Source: Cytophagales bacterium UBA2561
GTDB lineage: Bacteria > Bacteroidota > Bacteroidia > Cytophagales > Thermoflexibacteraceae
Assembly: GCA_002340355.1 (NCBI GenBank)
Contig: DDLX01000013.1
Coordinates: 124,001-188,000 of the forward strand
DNA: 64,000 nt
Reading direction: 5' to 3'
Positions 23,490-31,640 of the stretch are shown in pieces. The position numbers and the translations under genes were made by a program. A model generated the notes under the pieces. It ran no database searches and was not told where the DNA came from. It saw nothing but the letters and a program-made list of their open reading frames with translations. The first letter of the stretch is position 1, and every line of letters begins with the position of its first letter.

Positions 23490-24605
23490 TTATTGCATAG
23501 CTGATTTTTTGATTTCTTCAACTGTTGGAAGGTCATTATAGTGCCATTTTCCTTTAATCGTTCCGTTTTTTAATAAAACAAAACCAGGGTCCGCACGAAT
23601 CATTGTTTTGAGTAATGTTCCATCCGCAAAATAATACGGAACATCCTGCATTTGTACCTGATGAAGGAAGGCTTCTAAATCGGCTTCGGGAGCTGAGGCA
23701 TAAATGACTGTTTCAATTTTTTCCTCTTCAGTTAATACTTTGGCTAAGGTCGTCATTTTTTTGAATAATTCCTTATCAGGATTATCGGGTGTTTCTCGAA
23801 TAGCAATGATAAATTTTGTTCCAATGAATGATTCTGCTGTAAAGTCTTTTTCACTATTGTAAATATTGTAATCCAAAATTTTGGGTGTACAGGCATCTTC
23901 ATTTACTGTTTTACTTTCCTTGAATTCATAACCTTCTTTTTGATAATCTGATGGTAAATCCTTGAATTCGTAGTCTTTACTATTTTTAGTAAGAACATAA
24001 ATATATTCACAAGGTTCACTTGGTTTCATTAATTCAGGAATATTATTACCTATTTTATAAACTCGAAAATCAATCGGAGGTAAATGCAAAATAGCATAAA
24101 TTTCAATGGCTATGGTCAAAAATGAAGTCAAACCAATCGCAATCATACTCAATTTAGAGGTGTGTAGATTTAAGTATTTTTGTCTGAATAACAAAAAACC
24201 TGTAATCACCAATAAAAGAATATCTTTTCCAAAAGATTGCCAAGGAGTAAATTTAATGGCGTCTCCAAAACAGCCACAATCCGTAACCTTGTTATATTTT
24301 GCCGAATAAAAAGTTAAGAAACTAAAAAAAACAATGAGGCTAAAAGTTGCCCAAAGTGTTGTTTTTAGTCTAAACTTAGTCAGTAATCCTACTCCTAAAA
24401 TTACTTCTGAAGCACAAAAAATAACCGACAAAGCTAAACTATACGGCACAAACACATGGAAAACAGAAGAAAAATCGTAAGAAAAAACTTCAAAGTATTC
24501 GCCCAATTTAATGGCAGTCCCGACAGGGTCAATGACTTTGACCATGCCCGAAAAAATAAAAACCGTTCCCAGAAAATTAAGACTGATGTTTTGCAATAAT
24601 TTCAT
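23490..24605 (-). CDS. BT_3928-type DoxX/MauE membrane protein with thioredoxin-like tail
   Basis: A 371-residue protein. The first 145 residues form four membrane helices of the DoxX/MauE type, with GMVKVIDPVGTAIKLGEYF and the Cys pair in TDCGCFGDAIKFTPWQSFGKD, a motif that handles redox equivalents in MauE. Residues 150-175 add a fifth helix. The C-terminal 180 residues look thioredoxin-like but have no CxxC. Bacteroidota carry this BT_3928-family fusion; a role in disulfide or envelope redox chemistry is inferred. It is followed 23 bases later by the permease gene. Confidence 0.85.
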   Translation of the reverse strand: MKLLQNISLNFLGTVFIFSGMVKVIDPVGTAIKLGEYFEVFSYDFSSVFHVFVPYSLALSVIFCASEVILGVGLLTKFRLKTTLWATFSLIVFFSFLTFYSAKYNKVTDCGCFGDAIKFTPWQSFGKDILLLVITGFLLFRQKYLNLHTSKLSMIAIGLTSFLTIAIEIYAILHLPPIDFRVYKIGNNIPELMKPSEPCEYIYVLTKNSKDYEFKDLPSDYQKEGYEFKESKTVNEDACTPKILDYNIYNSEKDFTAESFIGTKFIIAIRETPDNPDKELFKKMTTLAKVLTEEEKIETVIYASAPEADLEAFLHQVQMQDVPYYFADGTLLKTMIRADPGFVLLKNGTIKGKWHYNDLPTVEEIKKSAMQ

Positions 24606-24658
24606 AATCAGTTTTTTGTTTGATGAACTTGATATGTGTCAGGCTTTAATTAGGCAAG

Positions 24659-24666
24659 CAAAGATA
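24659..24666 (-). promoter_or_regulatory. Candidate -7 element for the DoxX/MauE gene
   Basis: CAAAGATA on the plus strand reads TATCTTTG on the minus strand, an exact TAnnTTTG, 54 bases before the start codon. No clear -33 element. Confidence 0.35.
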
Positions 24667-24857
24667 ATCAAAAATATAAGATTTGAAACTTGAAAGAAGT
24701 TAGAAAGTTTGGTAAAAATTCACTAAAAGTAAGTTGTTTCTTAGAAGACTTAGACTAGCTACTTTATTTTATCATTCGATTGACAACTATTCTTTGAGGA
24801 AATCAAATTTTTTTGTAACTTGTATCCTAGCTCTTATGAAATCCCAAAGCAGATAAA

Positions 24858-25331
24858 GTGTTCAAAAGTTTCACTCAAATTTTGAAAATGTTTATGGAAG
24901 CATCCTCTGGTCATTATTCGCCTGAAGAAGGGGAGCCATCACGAAGATTTACTCCAGACTTTCTTCTTCATTTTTTTCCTAGCCGTAACCGTTGGTATAT
25001 TTTTGCCCAAATTTTCTTTTTAGTTCCTTCGCTCATCATTCTTCAGTCTTCTCCCGAATTCATTATTTGTCAAGGAGTTAATATTGTTATTTTATTCTGC
25101 TCAATTCTCTTACTTTGGATGATGTATCGTCAAAATCAAGTCTTTTTTCGTGTAGAGAGTATCCGAGTTGTCAGTTTATTTTTGAGTACAACTTATTTAC
25201 TAAAACATTATTCCAATCATTTTGAGATTGTCCCTCGTACAGGTATTTTATTTTTATCAAGTATGGCATTTTTTTCTTTAGTATGGTTAGTTATACTTAA
25301 ATCTAGGGCAAATTCCTCACAGTTAAAATAA
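24858..25331 (+). CDS. Hypothetical membrane protein
   Basis: A protein of up to 157 residues with four predicted membrane helices (about 46-62, 68-88, 100-118, 126-146) after a hydrophilic N-terminus rich in Ser, Pro and Glu. No family was recognised. The frame opens with a GTG at 24858; an ATG at 24888 is an equally possible start and would keep all helices. It lies alone between the DoxX gene and ung. The 250 bases upstream and 290 downstream hold no other gene. Confidence 0.6.
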   Translation: MFKSFTQILKMFMEASSGHYSPEEGEPSRRFTPDFLLHFFPSRNRWYIFAQIFFLVPSLIILQSSPEFIICQGVNIVILFCSILLLWMMYRQNQVFFRVESIRVVSLFLSTTYLLKHYSNHFEIVPRTGILFLSSMAFFSLVWLVILKSRANSSQLK

Positions 25332-25426
25332 TATTTTACTATTAAGTAGTATTATTATGATAAAAAAATAAGTCAAATATTAGAAAAGAGTTTTTATTAT
25401 TTCAAATCATCCTTCGTACGTCCACA

Positions 25427-25460
25427 TTGGAATAAATTTTTGAAATAAGTGTTATTTTTG
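25427..25460 (+). promoter_or_regulatory. Possible promoter upstream of ung
   Basis: TTG at 25427-25429 and TATTTTTG at 25453-25460 (exact TAnnTTTG) are 23 bases apart, at the long end of the accepted spacing. The leader to the ATG at 25623 would be about 155 bases, which is long. The rest of 25332-25622 is AT-rich and shows nothing else. Confidence 0.3.
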
Positions 25461-25622
25461 ATTTTTTGAAATAAATACTAGCTCACCTTAAGGTAATAAA
25501 GTTTTCCTATTCATATAGGATTCTGTTTAGAGCAAACTAAAGTTCTTTAGGAAAAGATATATTTAAAATAAATATTGGTATAATACCATATTAATTCTAA
25601 ATCAAAAAACGAATCGCATCAC

Positions 25623-26282
25623 ATGGAAGTAGCTATTGCTCCCTCTTGGAAAACCCAACTCCAAGAAGAATTCGAGAAACCATATTTCACAAAATTAGTC
25701 GGATTTATCAAAGAAGATATTCAAAAATATACCATTTATCCCCCTGGTAAACTGATTTTCAATGCTTTTGAAAAATGCAGTTTTGAAGATACTAAAGTAG
25801 TCATTATTGGACAAGACCCCTATCATGGGCAAGGACAGGCTCACGGATTATGTTTTTCGGTCAATGATGGAGTACGAATTCCTCCCTCTTTGAGAAATAT
25901 TTTTAAAGAAATTAATACTGACTTAGGTAAATCTATTCCGACTACAGGAAATTTAGAACGTTGGGCAGAACAAGGAATTTTATTACTTAATGCTGTTTTG
26001 ACAGTACGGGCAAAATCGGCGGGATCGCACCAAAAAAAAGGTTGGGAAACTTTTACGAATGCAGTTATTCAAAAAATTTCAGATGAAAAAAGTAACGTTG
26101 TTTTCTTACTTTGGGGGCGTTATGCTCAAGAAAAGGGAAAAATTATTGATACATCTAAACATTTAGTCTTGAAAGCTGCACATCCTTCACCAATGGCAGG
26201 CGGAGCTTTTTTTGGAAACAAACATTTCAGTCAAACAAATGCCTATTTGGAGAAATACGGGAAAACACCAATTGACTTTTAA
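25623..26282 (+). CDS. ung: Uracil-DNA glycosylase
   Basis: Removes uracil from DNA as the first step of base-excision repair. The 219-residue product has the water-activating motif GQDPYHGQGQAHGLCFSV (about 62-79, Asp64), the LLLNAVLTVR segment with the uracil-binding Asn, and the DNA-intercalating motif AHPSPMAGG (about 186-194, His187). These define UDG family 1. Monocistronic, starting at an ATG. Confidence 0.96.
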   Translation: MEVAIAPSWKTQLQEEFEKPYFTKLVGFIKEDIQKYTIYPPGKLIFNAFEKCSFEDTKVVIIGQDPYHGQGQAHGLCFSVNDGVRIPPSLRNIFKEINTDLGKSIPTTGNLERWAEQGILLLNAVLTVRAKSAGSHQKKGWETFTNAVIQKISDEKSNVVFLLWGRYAQEKGKIIDTSKHLVLKAAHPSPMAGGAFFGNKHFSQTNAYLEKYGKTPIDF

Positions 26283-26363
26283 GTTCTTAAACTATAATAC
26301 TGTATAAAACGCTGTTAGTTGTGTTCTCATAGCCGATAATCAGTATGCCCTTAAATCTAAATT

Positions 26364-27032
26364 ATGAAAAAAATACAATTTATCATTTTATTAACTTTAT
26401 TTTCAGGTCAGATTTTTGCCCAAAATGGCTTGTTGAAAATAGTAAGTAAAGTCCCTGGTAATTTTGCTTTAGATATTGGGTTTTCGACTTTGGAGAATCT
26501 ACCTGATGCTCGTTTACAAGCATTTGACTCCAGAAGTTTTAATGGATATTTGATGTTAGATTTAGGTTTAGAAAGAAGTGGATTTTCTATTAATCCAGGG
26601 ATAGGCATTGCTTCTGAAAATTATAGTTTTGAAGAGCAATTTGTAATAATATCAGAAGTTAATGAACAAAAACAGGTTCTTTTTCAGGATGATTTGACTC
26701 TTCAAAAATCAAAATTGAATGCCACTTATTTAGATATCCCGTTAGAAATCCGTTGGGCATCGAATGTTGGACGTAAGGCTTTTCGAATCACTACAGGAAT
26801 TAAAGGTGGAATTTTGATAAATTCGCACACCAAAATTAAAGATAAAGACGATACCAAATTTAAAACCAAAAAAGATTTTCATCTAACACCTTGGCGAGCT
26901 AATATTTACGGACGAGTTGGCTATAATTGGTATGCTTTTTTTGTCTCTTATGGATTAACCGATTTCTTTGAGGCAAATAATGTAACGGGAACTCCTTTAA
27001 TGTTTGGAATTAGTTTAGTAGGATATCGCTAA
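26364..27032 (+). CDS. PorT-like outer-membrane beta-barrel protein
   Basis: A 222-residue protein with a signal peptide (MKKIQFIILLTLFSGQIFAQ, cleaved after residue 20) and alternating amphipathic strands ending in an aromatic-rich C-terminus, as in small 8-strand barrels of Bacteroidota (PorT/OmpA_b-brl_2 type). It would sit in the outer membrane. Related proteins include PorT of the type IX secretion system, but nothing here shows that specific role. It ends 37 bases before a strong terminator. Confidence 0.75.
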   Translation: MKKIQFIILLTLFSGQIFAQNGLLKIVSKVPGNFALDIGFSTLENLPDARLQAFDSRSFNGYLMLDLGLERSGFSINPGIGIASENYSFEEQFVIISEVNEQKQVLFQDDLTLQKSKLNATYLDIPLEIRWASNVGRKAFRITTGIKGGILINSHTKIKDKDDTKFKTKKDFHLTPWRANIYGRVGYNWYAFFVSYGLTDFFEANNVTGTPLMFGISLVGYR

Positions 27033-27068
27033 TAATTTATTGATTATCAGTTTATACAACTTTATTCA

Positions 27069-27110
27069 AGTGGTGGTGTAACCTTCTGTTGTGCCACCAC
27101 TATTTTTTAA
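27069..27110 (+). terminator. Terminator after the beta-barrel gene
   Basis: AGTGGTGG (27069-27076) pairs with CCACCACT (27094-27101), followed by a T-run at 27103-27108. Confidence 0.85.
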
Positions 27111-27149
27111 TTTTTTTGTAAAACCTTTATTAAACATTATATAAAAATC

Positions 27150-28298
27150 ATGCAGGTTTATTTAGATAATGCCGCTACGACGGCTCTTGATCCAGAGGTT
27201 TTAGAGGCGATGTTGCCTTACATGACTGAACATTTTGGAAATCCTTCTTCCATTCATGCACATGGGAATAAAGTTCGTTCGGGAATAGAACAGGCTCGTA
27301 AGAAAATTGCTAAATTACTCAATGCCTCACCAAGTGAAATTTTCTTTACGTCGGGAGGAACGGAAGCAGATAATACTGCTATTCGATGTGCTATTCGGGA
27401 CTATGACTTGAAAAATGCCATTACCAGCCCATTAGAACATCATGCTGTCTTACACACCTTAGAGGAGCTTGAAAAACAAGGTATTATAAAATTACACCTC
27501 GTCAAATTGGATGAGAATGGGGATATTAGCCTAACGCATTTAGAAGAACTTCTCCAAAAAAATCCATCTGCATTGGTCTCGTTAATGTATGCGAACAATG
27601 AAATTGGAAACTTGACAGACATTCAGAAAGTAGGCGAACTTTGTGAAACTTATGAAGCTTATTTTCATTCCGATTTTGTACAGGCTGTTGGGCACTTTTC
27701 AATTGATTTACAAGAGCTTAAAGTCCATTCAATGGCAGTTGCAGCACATAAATTTCATGGTCCCAAAGGAGTTGGATTACTTTACATGAATCAGGCTAAA
27801 AAAATCAAACCATTCGTAACAGGAGGCGCACAAGAGCGAAATATGCGAGGAGGGACAGAAAACGTTTATGGTATTGTTGGGATGGCGAAAGCAATGGAAA
27901 TGGCTTATGAAAATCTGGAAAATCACCGCCAACATATCATGGAACTTAAAAAATCTATGATTGAAAAATTACAAGAAAATTTTGAATATATTCAATTTAA
28001 CGGTAATTCAGCAGATTTGGAAAATAGTCTTTATACAGTTCTAAATGTTAGTTTTCCGCCTTCGCCTGTCAATGATATGTTGTTATTTAGTATGGATATT
28101 CATCAAATCTCGGCTTCGGGAGGCAGTGCTTGTTCGAGTGGTTCAGCAATTGGTTCACACGTTTTACAAGCTCTAAATGCCAATCCTGAACGAGCTTCAG
28201 TACGATTTTCATTTTCTAAAAATAACACCCAAGCCGAAATCGATTATACAATAGAAAAATTACAGTTGATTTTTTCGGAACAAATGGGGGTACTTTAG
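27150..28298 (+). CDS. Cysteine desulfurase (NifS/IscS type)
   Basis: A PLP-dependent enzyme that takes sulfur from cysteine as a persulfide for Fe-S clusters and tRNA thiolation. The 382-residue product shows VYLDNAATT at the start, HHAVLHTLEELE, the PLP lysine in AAHKFHGPKGVGLLY (about residues 206-220), and the mobile catalytic Cys in GGSACSSGSAIGSHVL (about 323-338). The loop length is that of the IscS/NifS class. Scaffold and partner genes are not adjacent. The next gene, an ArsC/Spx thioredoxin-fold protein, follows 71 bases later. Confidence 0.93.
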   Translation: MQVYLDNAATTALDPEVLEAMLPYMTEHFGNPSSIHAHGNKVRSGIEQARKKIAKLLNASPSEIFFTSGGTEADNTAIRCAIRDYDLKNAITSPLEHHAVLHTLEELEKQGIIKLHLVKLDENGDISLTHLEELLQKNPSALVSLMYANNEIGNLTDIQKVGELCETYEAYFHSDFVQAVGHFSIDLQELKVHSMAVAAHKFHGPKGVGLLYMNQAKKIKPFVTGGAQERNMRGGTENVYGIVGMAKAMEMAYENLENHRQHIMELKKSMIEKLQENFEYIQFNGNSADLENSLYTVLNVSFPPSPVNDMLLFSMDIHQISASGGSACSSGSAIGSHVLQALNANPERASVRFSFSKNNTQAEIDYTIEKLQLIFSEQMGVL

Positions 28299-28369
28299 AG
28301 TCGTAGAATCGGAATTTCATCTTTTGTAAACACAATTTTTAATCGAATTTTAATTGAATCTTAATCGAC

Positions 28370-28723
28370 ATGACCAAAAAAGTATATCATTTAGCCAACT
28401 GTAAAACTTGCCAGCGTATTATTTCGGAACTTGGAATAGGTGAAGAATTTGAATATCAGAATATTAAAGTTGAGAAGATTACGGAAGCTCAACTTGATGA
28501 AATGTATCATTTGGTAGGAAGTTACGAAGCTTTGTTTAGTCGAAGGAGCCGAAAATATCGGGCTTGGGAATTGCATACTAAAACACTTACCGAAGACGAT
28601 TATCGTTCTTATATTTTAAAGGAATATACCTTTTTGAAGCGTCCTGTTTTTATTATTGGGGATGAGATTTTTATTGGAAATGCCAAGAAAACAGTAGCAG
28701 CTGTTGCTAAAGCAATTCAATAA
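28370..28723 (+). CDS. ArsC/Spx-family thioredoxin-fold protein
   Basis: A 117-residue protein of the ArsC/Spx/MgsR fold. The CKTC redox motif follows the first strand (VYHLANCKTCQRI, residues 5-17), FSRRSRKYR is in the middle, and KRPVFIIGDEIFIGNAKK is at the end. ArsC members reduce arsenate, Spx members bind RNA polymerase. No arsenic genes are nearby, and the CxxC with an Arg-rich middle leaves either role open. Small, cytoplasmic, same direction as the cysteine desulfurase. Confidence 0.85.
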   Translation: MTKKVYHLANCKTCQRIISELGIGEEFEYQNIKVEKITEAQLDEMYHLVGSYEALFSRRSRKYRAWELHTKTLTEDDYRSYILKEYTFLKRPVFIIGDEIFIGNAKKTVAAVAKAIQ

Positions 28724-28752
28724 AAGAATCGTATTATTTTAGATTTATTAGA

Positions 28753-28822
28753 GGTAGTGGTGCGAATGTTATGTACAATATCGTCTTTATGAAAGCATAA
28801 AGCTTTATATTTTACCACTACC
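28753..28822. repeat. 70-nt inverted-repeat structure in an intergenic region
   Basis: GGTAGTGGT (28753-28761) pairs with ACCACTACC (28814-28822). An inner hairpin TTTATG-aaag-CATAAA sits between them. No T-run follows, so it is not a plain terminator. It begins TTAGAGGT like the MITE ends but lacks the MITE right end. Confidence 0.5.
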
Positions 28823-28828
28823 AATTAT

Positions 28829-28914
28829 GTTGTTTTTGAGCTTCTCGAAGAGCCTTATACAAGAAGAGTAAACTTGTACGCAATTGTAACTTTTGAAAGT
28901 CAATACTTTTAGTA
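28829..28914 (+). pseudogene. Relic of an OmpA-domain gene 3' end and its flank
   Basis: This stretch aligns over about 86 bases with 30823-30906, the last 14 codons and 3' flank of the OmpA-domain gene at 30082, with only scattered differences and two small indels. In frame its start reads VVFELLEEP against VVIELSQEP in the intact gene. It is a leftover of a duplicated gene, now the leader region of the hydrolase at 28927. Confidence 0.75.
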
Positions 28915-28926
28915 GGATAATTTTTC

Positions 28927-29907
28927 GTGAAAAAACTAAATTTCATAAAACGTAGAAAAATTAGAATTGTATTGGGTGTATTTTTTGGATTGGGAATTCT
29001 AATTAATATTGTGGCTTATAATCATGCATATCAGTTTACACACTACTCAAACAGTTTACAACCAAAAACGCAAATTTCTCCCCAAACCTCACTTTTAGAA
29101 GTACTTTCTATTTTATTTTTTAGCATTGAAAATCCTCGTCCTAAAAATCATAAATTCCCTCGTAAATCATTCAAAACCTATAGTTTAGAAGCTCCTGTAA
29201 AAATAGAATGTTGGGAAATAACCGTACCAAATGCTAGGGAAACCATACTTCTTTTTCATGGATATGGTGGTGAAAAATCAGGAATGTTACCTTTAGCTGA
29301 TGCTTTTTTGGAAATGGGCAGAAATGTAGTTTTGGTCGATTTCAGAGGGTCGGGAAATTCTGAGGGAAATGAAGTAACAATTGGTTATAAGGAAGCCCAA
29401 GAAGTGAAAGCCGTTTTTGAATTTATACAAAACAAATTGAATCATGAATCAAATCATCGACTAATTTTATTTGGGACTTCGATGGGAGCAACGGCAATTA
29501 TGAGAGCAGTTGCCAAATTGCAAATTCAACCTGATGCACTTATTTTGGAGTGTCCTTTTGCGAGTTTGGTCAATACAGTCAAAAATCGGTTTCGTATGCG
29601 AAAATTACCTCCTATTTTGCTTTCCGAATTATTGGTATTTTGGGGAAGTGTACAAGGAAACTTTTGGGGATTTGACCATGAACCAATTCGATATGCTTCT
29701 CAAATTAAATGTCCTGTTTTATTGATGCATGGAGCAAAAGATGAGAAAGTTACTCTGGAATCTATTCAAAAGATTTACAGCCAATTAGGTGATAAAAAAT
29801 TTCTGAAAATATTTCCAAATCTACAACATCAATCCTATTTATTGGCTTCGCCCAATGTTTGGAAACAGGTAGTTCAGGAATTTTTCGATAACATCAAAAC
29901 TCAATAA
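28927..29907 (+). CDS. Alpha/beta hydrolase, membrane-anchored
   Basis: A 326-residue protein with an N-terminal membrane anchor (about residues 13-31) after a basic start (MKKLNFIKRRKIR), so the hydrolase domain probably faces the periplasm. LFHGYGGEKSGM (oxyanion turn), GTSMGATA (nucleophile Ser) and the late HGAKDEKV and LQHQSYLL supply the triad. It resembles BAAT/esterase-like (AB_hydrolase) proteins of Bacteroidota. The start is a GTG at 28927 with no closer ATG. Its upstream region is made of duplicated OmpA gene flank. A MITE follows at 29925. Confidence 0.85.
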   Translation: MKKLNFIKRRKIRIVLGVFFGLGILINIVAYNHAYQFTHYSNSLQPKTQISPQTSLLEVLSILFFSIENPRPKNHKFPRKSFKTYSLEAPVKIECWEITVPNARETILLFHGYGGEKSGMLPLADAFLEMGRNVVLVDFRGSGNSEGNEVTIGYKEAQEVKAVFEFIQNKLNHESNHRLILFGTSMGATAIMRAVAKLQIQPDALILECPFASLVNTVKNRFRMRKLPPILLSELLVFWGSVQGNFWGFDHEPIRYASQIKCPVLLMHGAKDEKVTLESIQKIYSQLGDKKFLKIFPNLQHQSYLLASPNVWKQVVQEFFDNIKTQ

Positions 29908-29921
29908 ATTTTTCCTGACAT

Positions 29922-30054
29922 TTAGAGGTTGTTTAAAAATTTTCGGAGAACGATGTGAAGTCGCTGGTGTCACTTCGTTCAAACACCAGCAATGGTATGA
30001 ATGCTATTTTTTGAATGAAATAGATAAAATTGTTTCTATTTTAACAACCATTTA
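29922..30054. mobile_element. MITE-like element, copy 2, with TTA target duplication
   Basis: The left end GAGGTTGTTTAAAAATTTT (29925-29943) matches copy 1 at 10343. The right end, ending AACAACCAT at 30051, is a decayed complement. TTA flanks both sides (29922-29924, 30052-30054), a 3-bp target duplication as in copy 1. The centre holds a different palindrome, GCTGGTGT...ACACCAGC. A GCAATG...GCTATTT segment is shared with copy 1 in inverse orientation. It lies between the hydrolase and OmpA-domain genes and encodes nothing. Confidence 0.7.
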
Positions 30055-30081
30055 CTAAGTTCTATTTTAAAACATATTTTC

Positions 30082-30864
30082 ATGAAAAAGATAGCTTTTC
30101 TCTTTTGGGGAATTTGTTGGGGGTTTGTTCTTCCAATTTTTGCCCAAAATTCATCAGATTCTATTGATTTTGTTATAGTTACTGTCAAGGTTGTAGATTA
30201 TATGGATGAAACTGTTTTTGTGGATACACATTTATCTGTTTTGGATTCCAGAGGAAACAAAATTATAAATTCTGAAAATCAAATTGGGCAGGAATTTTAC
30301 CAAAAACTTGATGAAGGATATTACCAACTTCTTCTGAAAAAAGGGCAATTATATACAGTTATTTCTTCTGAGTTTCAAATTAATTGTGAATTAAGTTATG
30401 AAGAAGATAGAAAAGATATTGATTTATCAAAAACTAATCGTAAACAAGTACCTTTCATTATTAGAAAGTATTTTGGTGGTTATAGCGGATTTGATAATGT
30501 GAATTTCAACCCAAATAAACCTAAATCCGCCCGAAAAAAGCATCTAGTACAAGCTATTCAAGAAATACCCAAATCTACCGAAACTTGTCATAATGTATTA
30601 GCATTTATGATAGATTTCCCAAAAAGCACCATAAAACTTGAGAGTCATAGTACTCCTAAGGAAACAAAACCAAAAAAGTTAGCGAAATGGCGGGCATTGG
30701 CTGTCAAATATTTTTTAATTCAAAAAGGTATTGCTTCGAAACGGATTGAAATAGTATCTTATGGGAGTTCCTCACCAATGGTTCCGAATGATTCCGAAAA
30801 CAATCAAGCATTAAATCGAAGAGTTGTTATTGAACTGTCTCAAGAACCTTGCGAAGAAGAGTAA
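30082..30864 (+). CDS. OmpA-domain (peptidoglycan-binding) protein
   Basis: A 260-residue secreted protein with a signal peptide (MKKIAFLFWGICWGFVLPIFAQ, 1-22). The first 140 mature residues form a beta-rich region that resembles a prealbumin-like extension. The C-terminus is an OmpA-type domain with KLAKWRALAVKYFLIQKGI, IEIVSYGSSSPMVPND and NQALNRRVVIEL. The Asp/Arg pair that binds diaminopimelate is present. It would tether to peptidoglycan in the periplasm. The Asp-to-SHS start of the domain (LESHST) is atypical. Its 3' end is duplicated at 28829. Confidence 0.8.
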   Translation: MKKIAFLFWGICWGFVLPIFAQNSSDSIDFVIVTVKVVDYMDETVFVDTHLSVLDSRGNKIINSENQIGQEFYQKLDEGYYQLLLKKGQLYTVISSEFQINCELSYEEDRKDIDLSKTNRKQVPFIIRKYFGGYSGFDNVNFNPNKPKSARKKHLVQAIQEIPKSTETCHNVLAFMIDFPKSTIKLESHSTPKETKPKKLAKWRALAVKYFLIQKGIASKRIEIVSYGSSSPMVPNDSENNQALNRRVVIELSQEPCEEE

Positions 30865-30906
30865 ACTTATACACAATTATAACTTTTGAAAGTCAGTACT
30901 TTTTAA
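30823..30906 (+). repeat. Source copy of the duplicated OmpA gene 3' end
   Basis: Matches 28829-28914. It includes the stop codon and about 42 bases of 3' flank ending in CTTTTGAAAGTCAGTAC. A shorter relative of the flank (TTGAAAGTCAATA) appears at 49922-49934. Confidence 0.7.
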
Positions 30907-30929
30907 TACAAGCAGGATTAATTTAGTGT

Positions 30930-31580
30930 TTATTTTTTTAATCCAATTCTTGACCAATCAAACAATTCCCCAGGGTCACTTCTACGGGCAGATGCATATT
31001 CTTCATGTCCGATGATGTATTTTGGGTCTCTTTTGATTTTTGGATTGCGTTTTAGGATATCATCTATGAGTTTTTTTAGAGAAATATATTGAGCTTCAGT
31101 ATAGCCAATATGTTCTTTTTTAATTTTTTGATACTGACTTGGAGGCATAAATTTTTTCATATCTTTTTCTGATCCAACTGCCAACATTTCAATTCCAATA
31201 GATCTAATATTCAATGAGTTTACATAATGAGGAGCGAAAGGCATACTTCCTTTTCCGACATGGTGCGCCATACGAGATTCTGGTACAAACTCATAAATTT
31301 TTCCTTCTCGGTCAATTAAATAATGAGCTGAAACTTTATATTGTTCAAATATTTCCATAATACGTTCAACACTATGTGGGTTTTGTGGATTTTGCACGGC
31401 ATCATTACAAAAGTGTAAAACTAAATGTGTAATTGGATGATTATCTCGTGGACTAGAACATTTGGAAATCAGATGTTTAGGAATAATTTTAAGAGAGGAA
31501 TTATCAGTATTTTGGGCAAAAGTAAAATTGATCAATAAAAAAAAGACGAGGAAAACTTTAAGCCATTTCATTGGATTCAT
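30930..31580 (-). CDS. N-acetylmuramoyl-L-alanine amidase (Amidase_2)
   Basis: A zinc enzyme that cuts the bond between muramic acid and the stem peptide of peptidoglycan, in the periplasm. The 216-residue protein (start ATG 31580 or 31571) has a signal peptide ending TFAQ. The zinc and substrate motifs are HLVLHFCND, VSAHYLIDREGKIYEFV, AHHVGKG, SIGIEMLA and YIIGHEEYASARRSDPGELFDW, typical of Amidase_2/AmpD-like enzymes. It is convergent with the OmpA-domain gene, which also targets the wall, and shares an intergenic terminator with the receptor gene upstream. Confidence 0.9.
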   Translation of the reverse strand: MNPMKWLKVFLVFFLLINFTFAQNTDNSSLKIIPKHLISKCSSPRDNHPITHLVLHFCNDAVQNPQNPHSVERIMEIFEQYKVSAHYLIDREGKIYEFVPESRMAHHVGKGSMPFAPHYVNSLNIRSIGIEMLAVGSEKDMKKFMPPSQYQKIKKEHIGYTEAQYISLKKLIDDILKRNPKIKRDPKYIIGHEEYASARRSDPGELFDWSRIGLKK

Positions 31581-31587
31581 AAAAAAA

Positions 31588-31620
31588 TAACCCTATAAAA
31601 TCACAAAAGATTTTATAGGG
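31588..31620 (-). terminator. Terminator of the multi-PAS receptor gene
   Basis: CCCTATAAAATC (31591-31602) pairs perfectly with GATTTTATAGGG (31609-31620), with a plus-strand A-run at 31581-31587 that reads as a U-run on the minus strand. It has the same CCTATAA core as the island palindromes. Confidence 0.8.
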
Positions 31621-31640
31621 CGGAAGGTTATAAAAAATGA

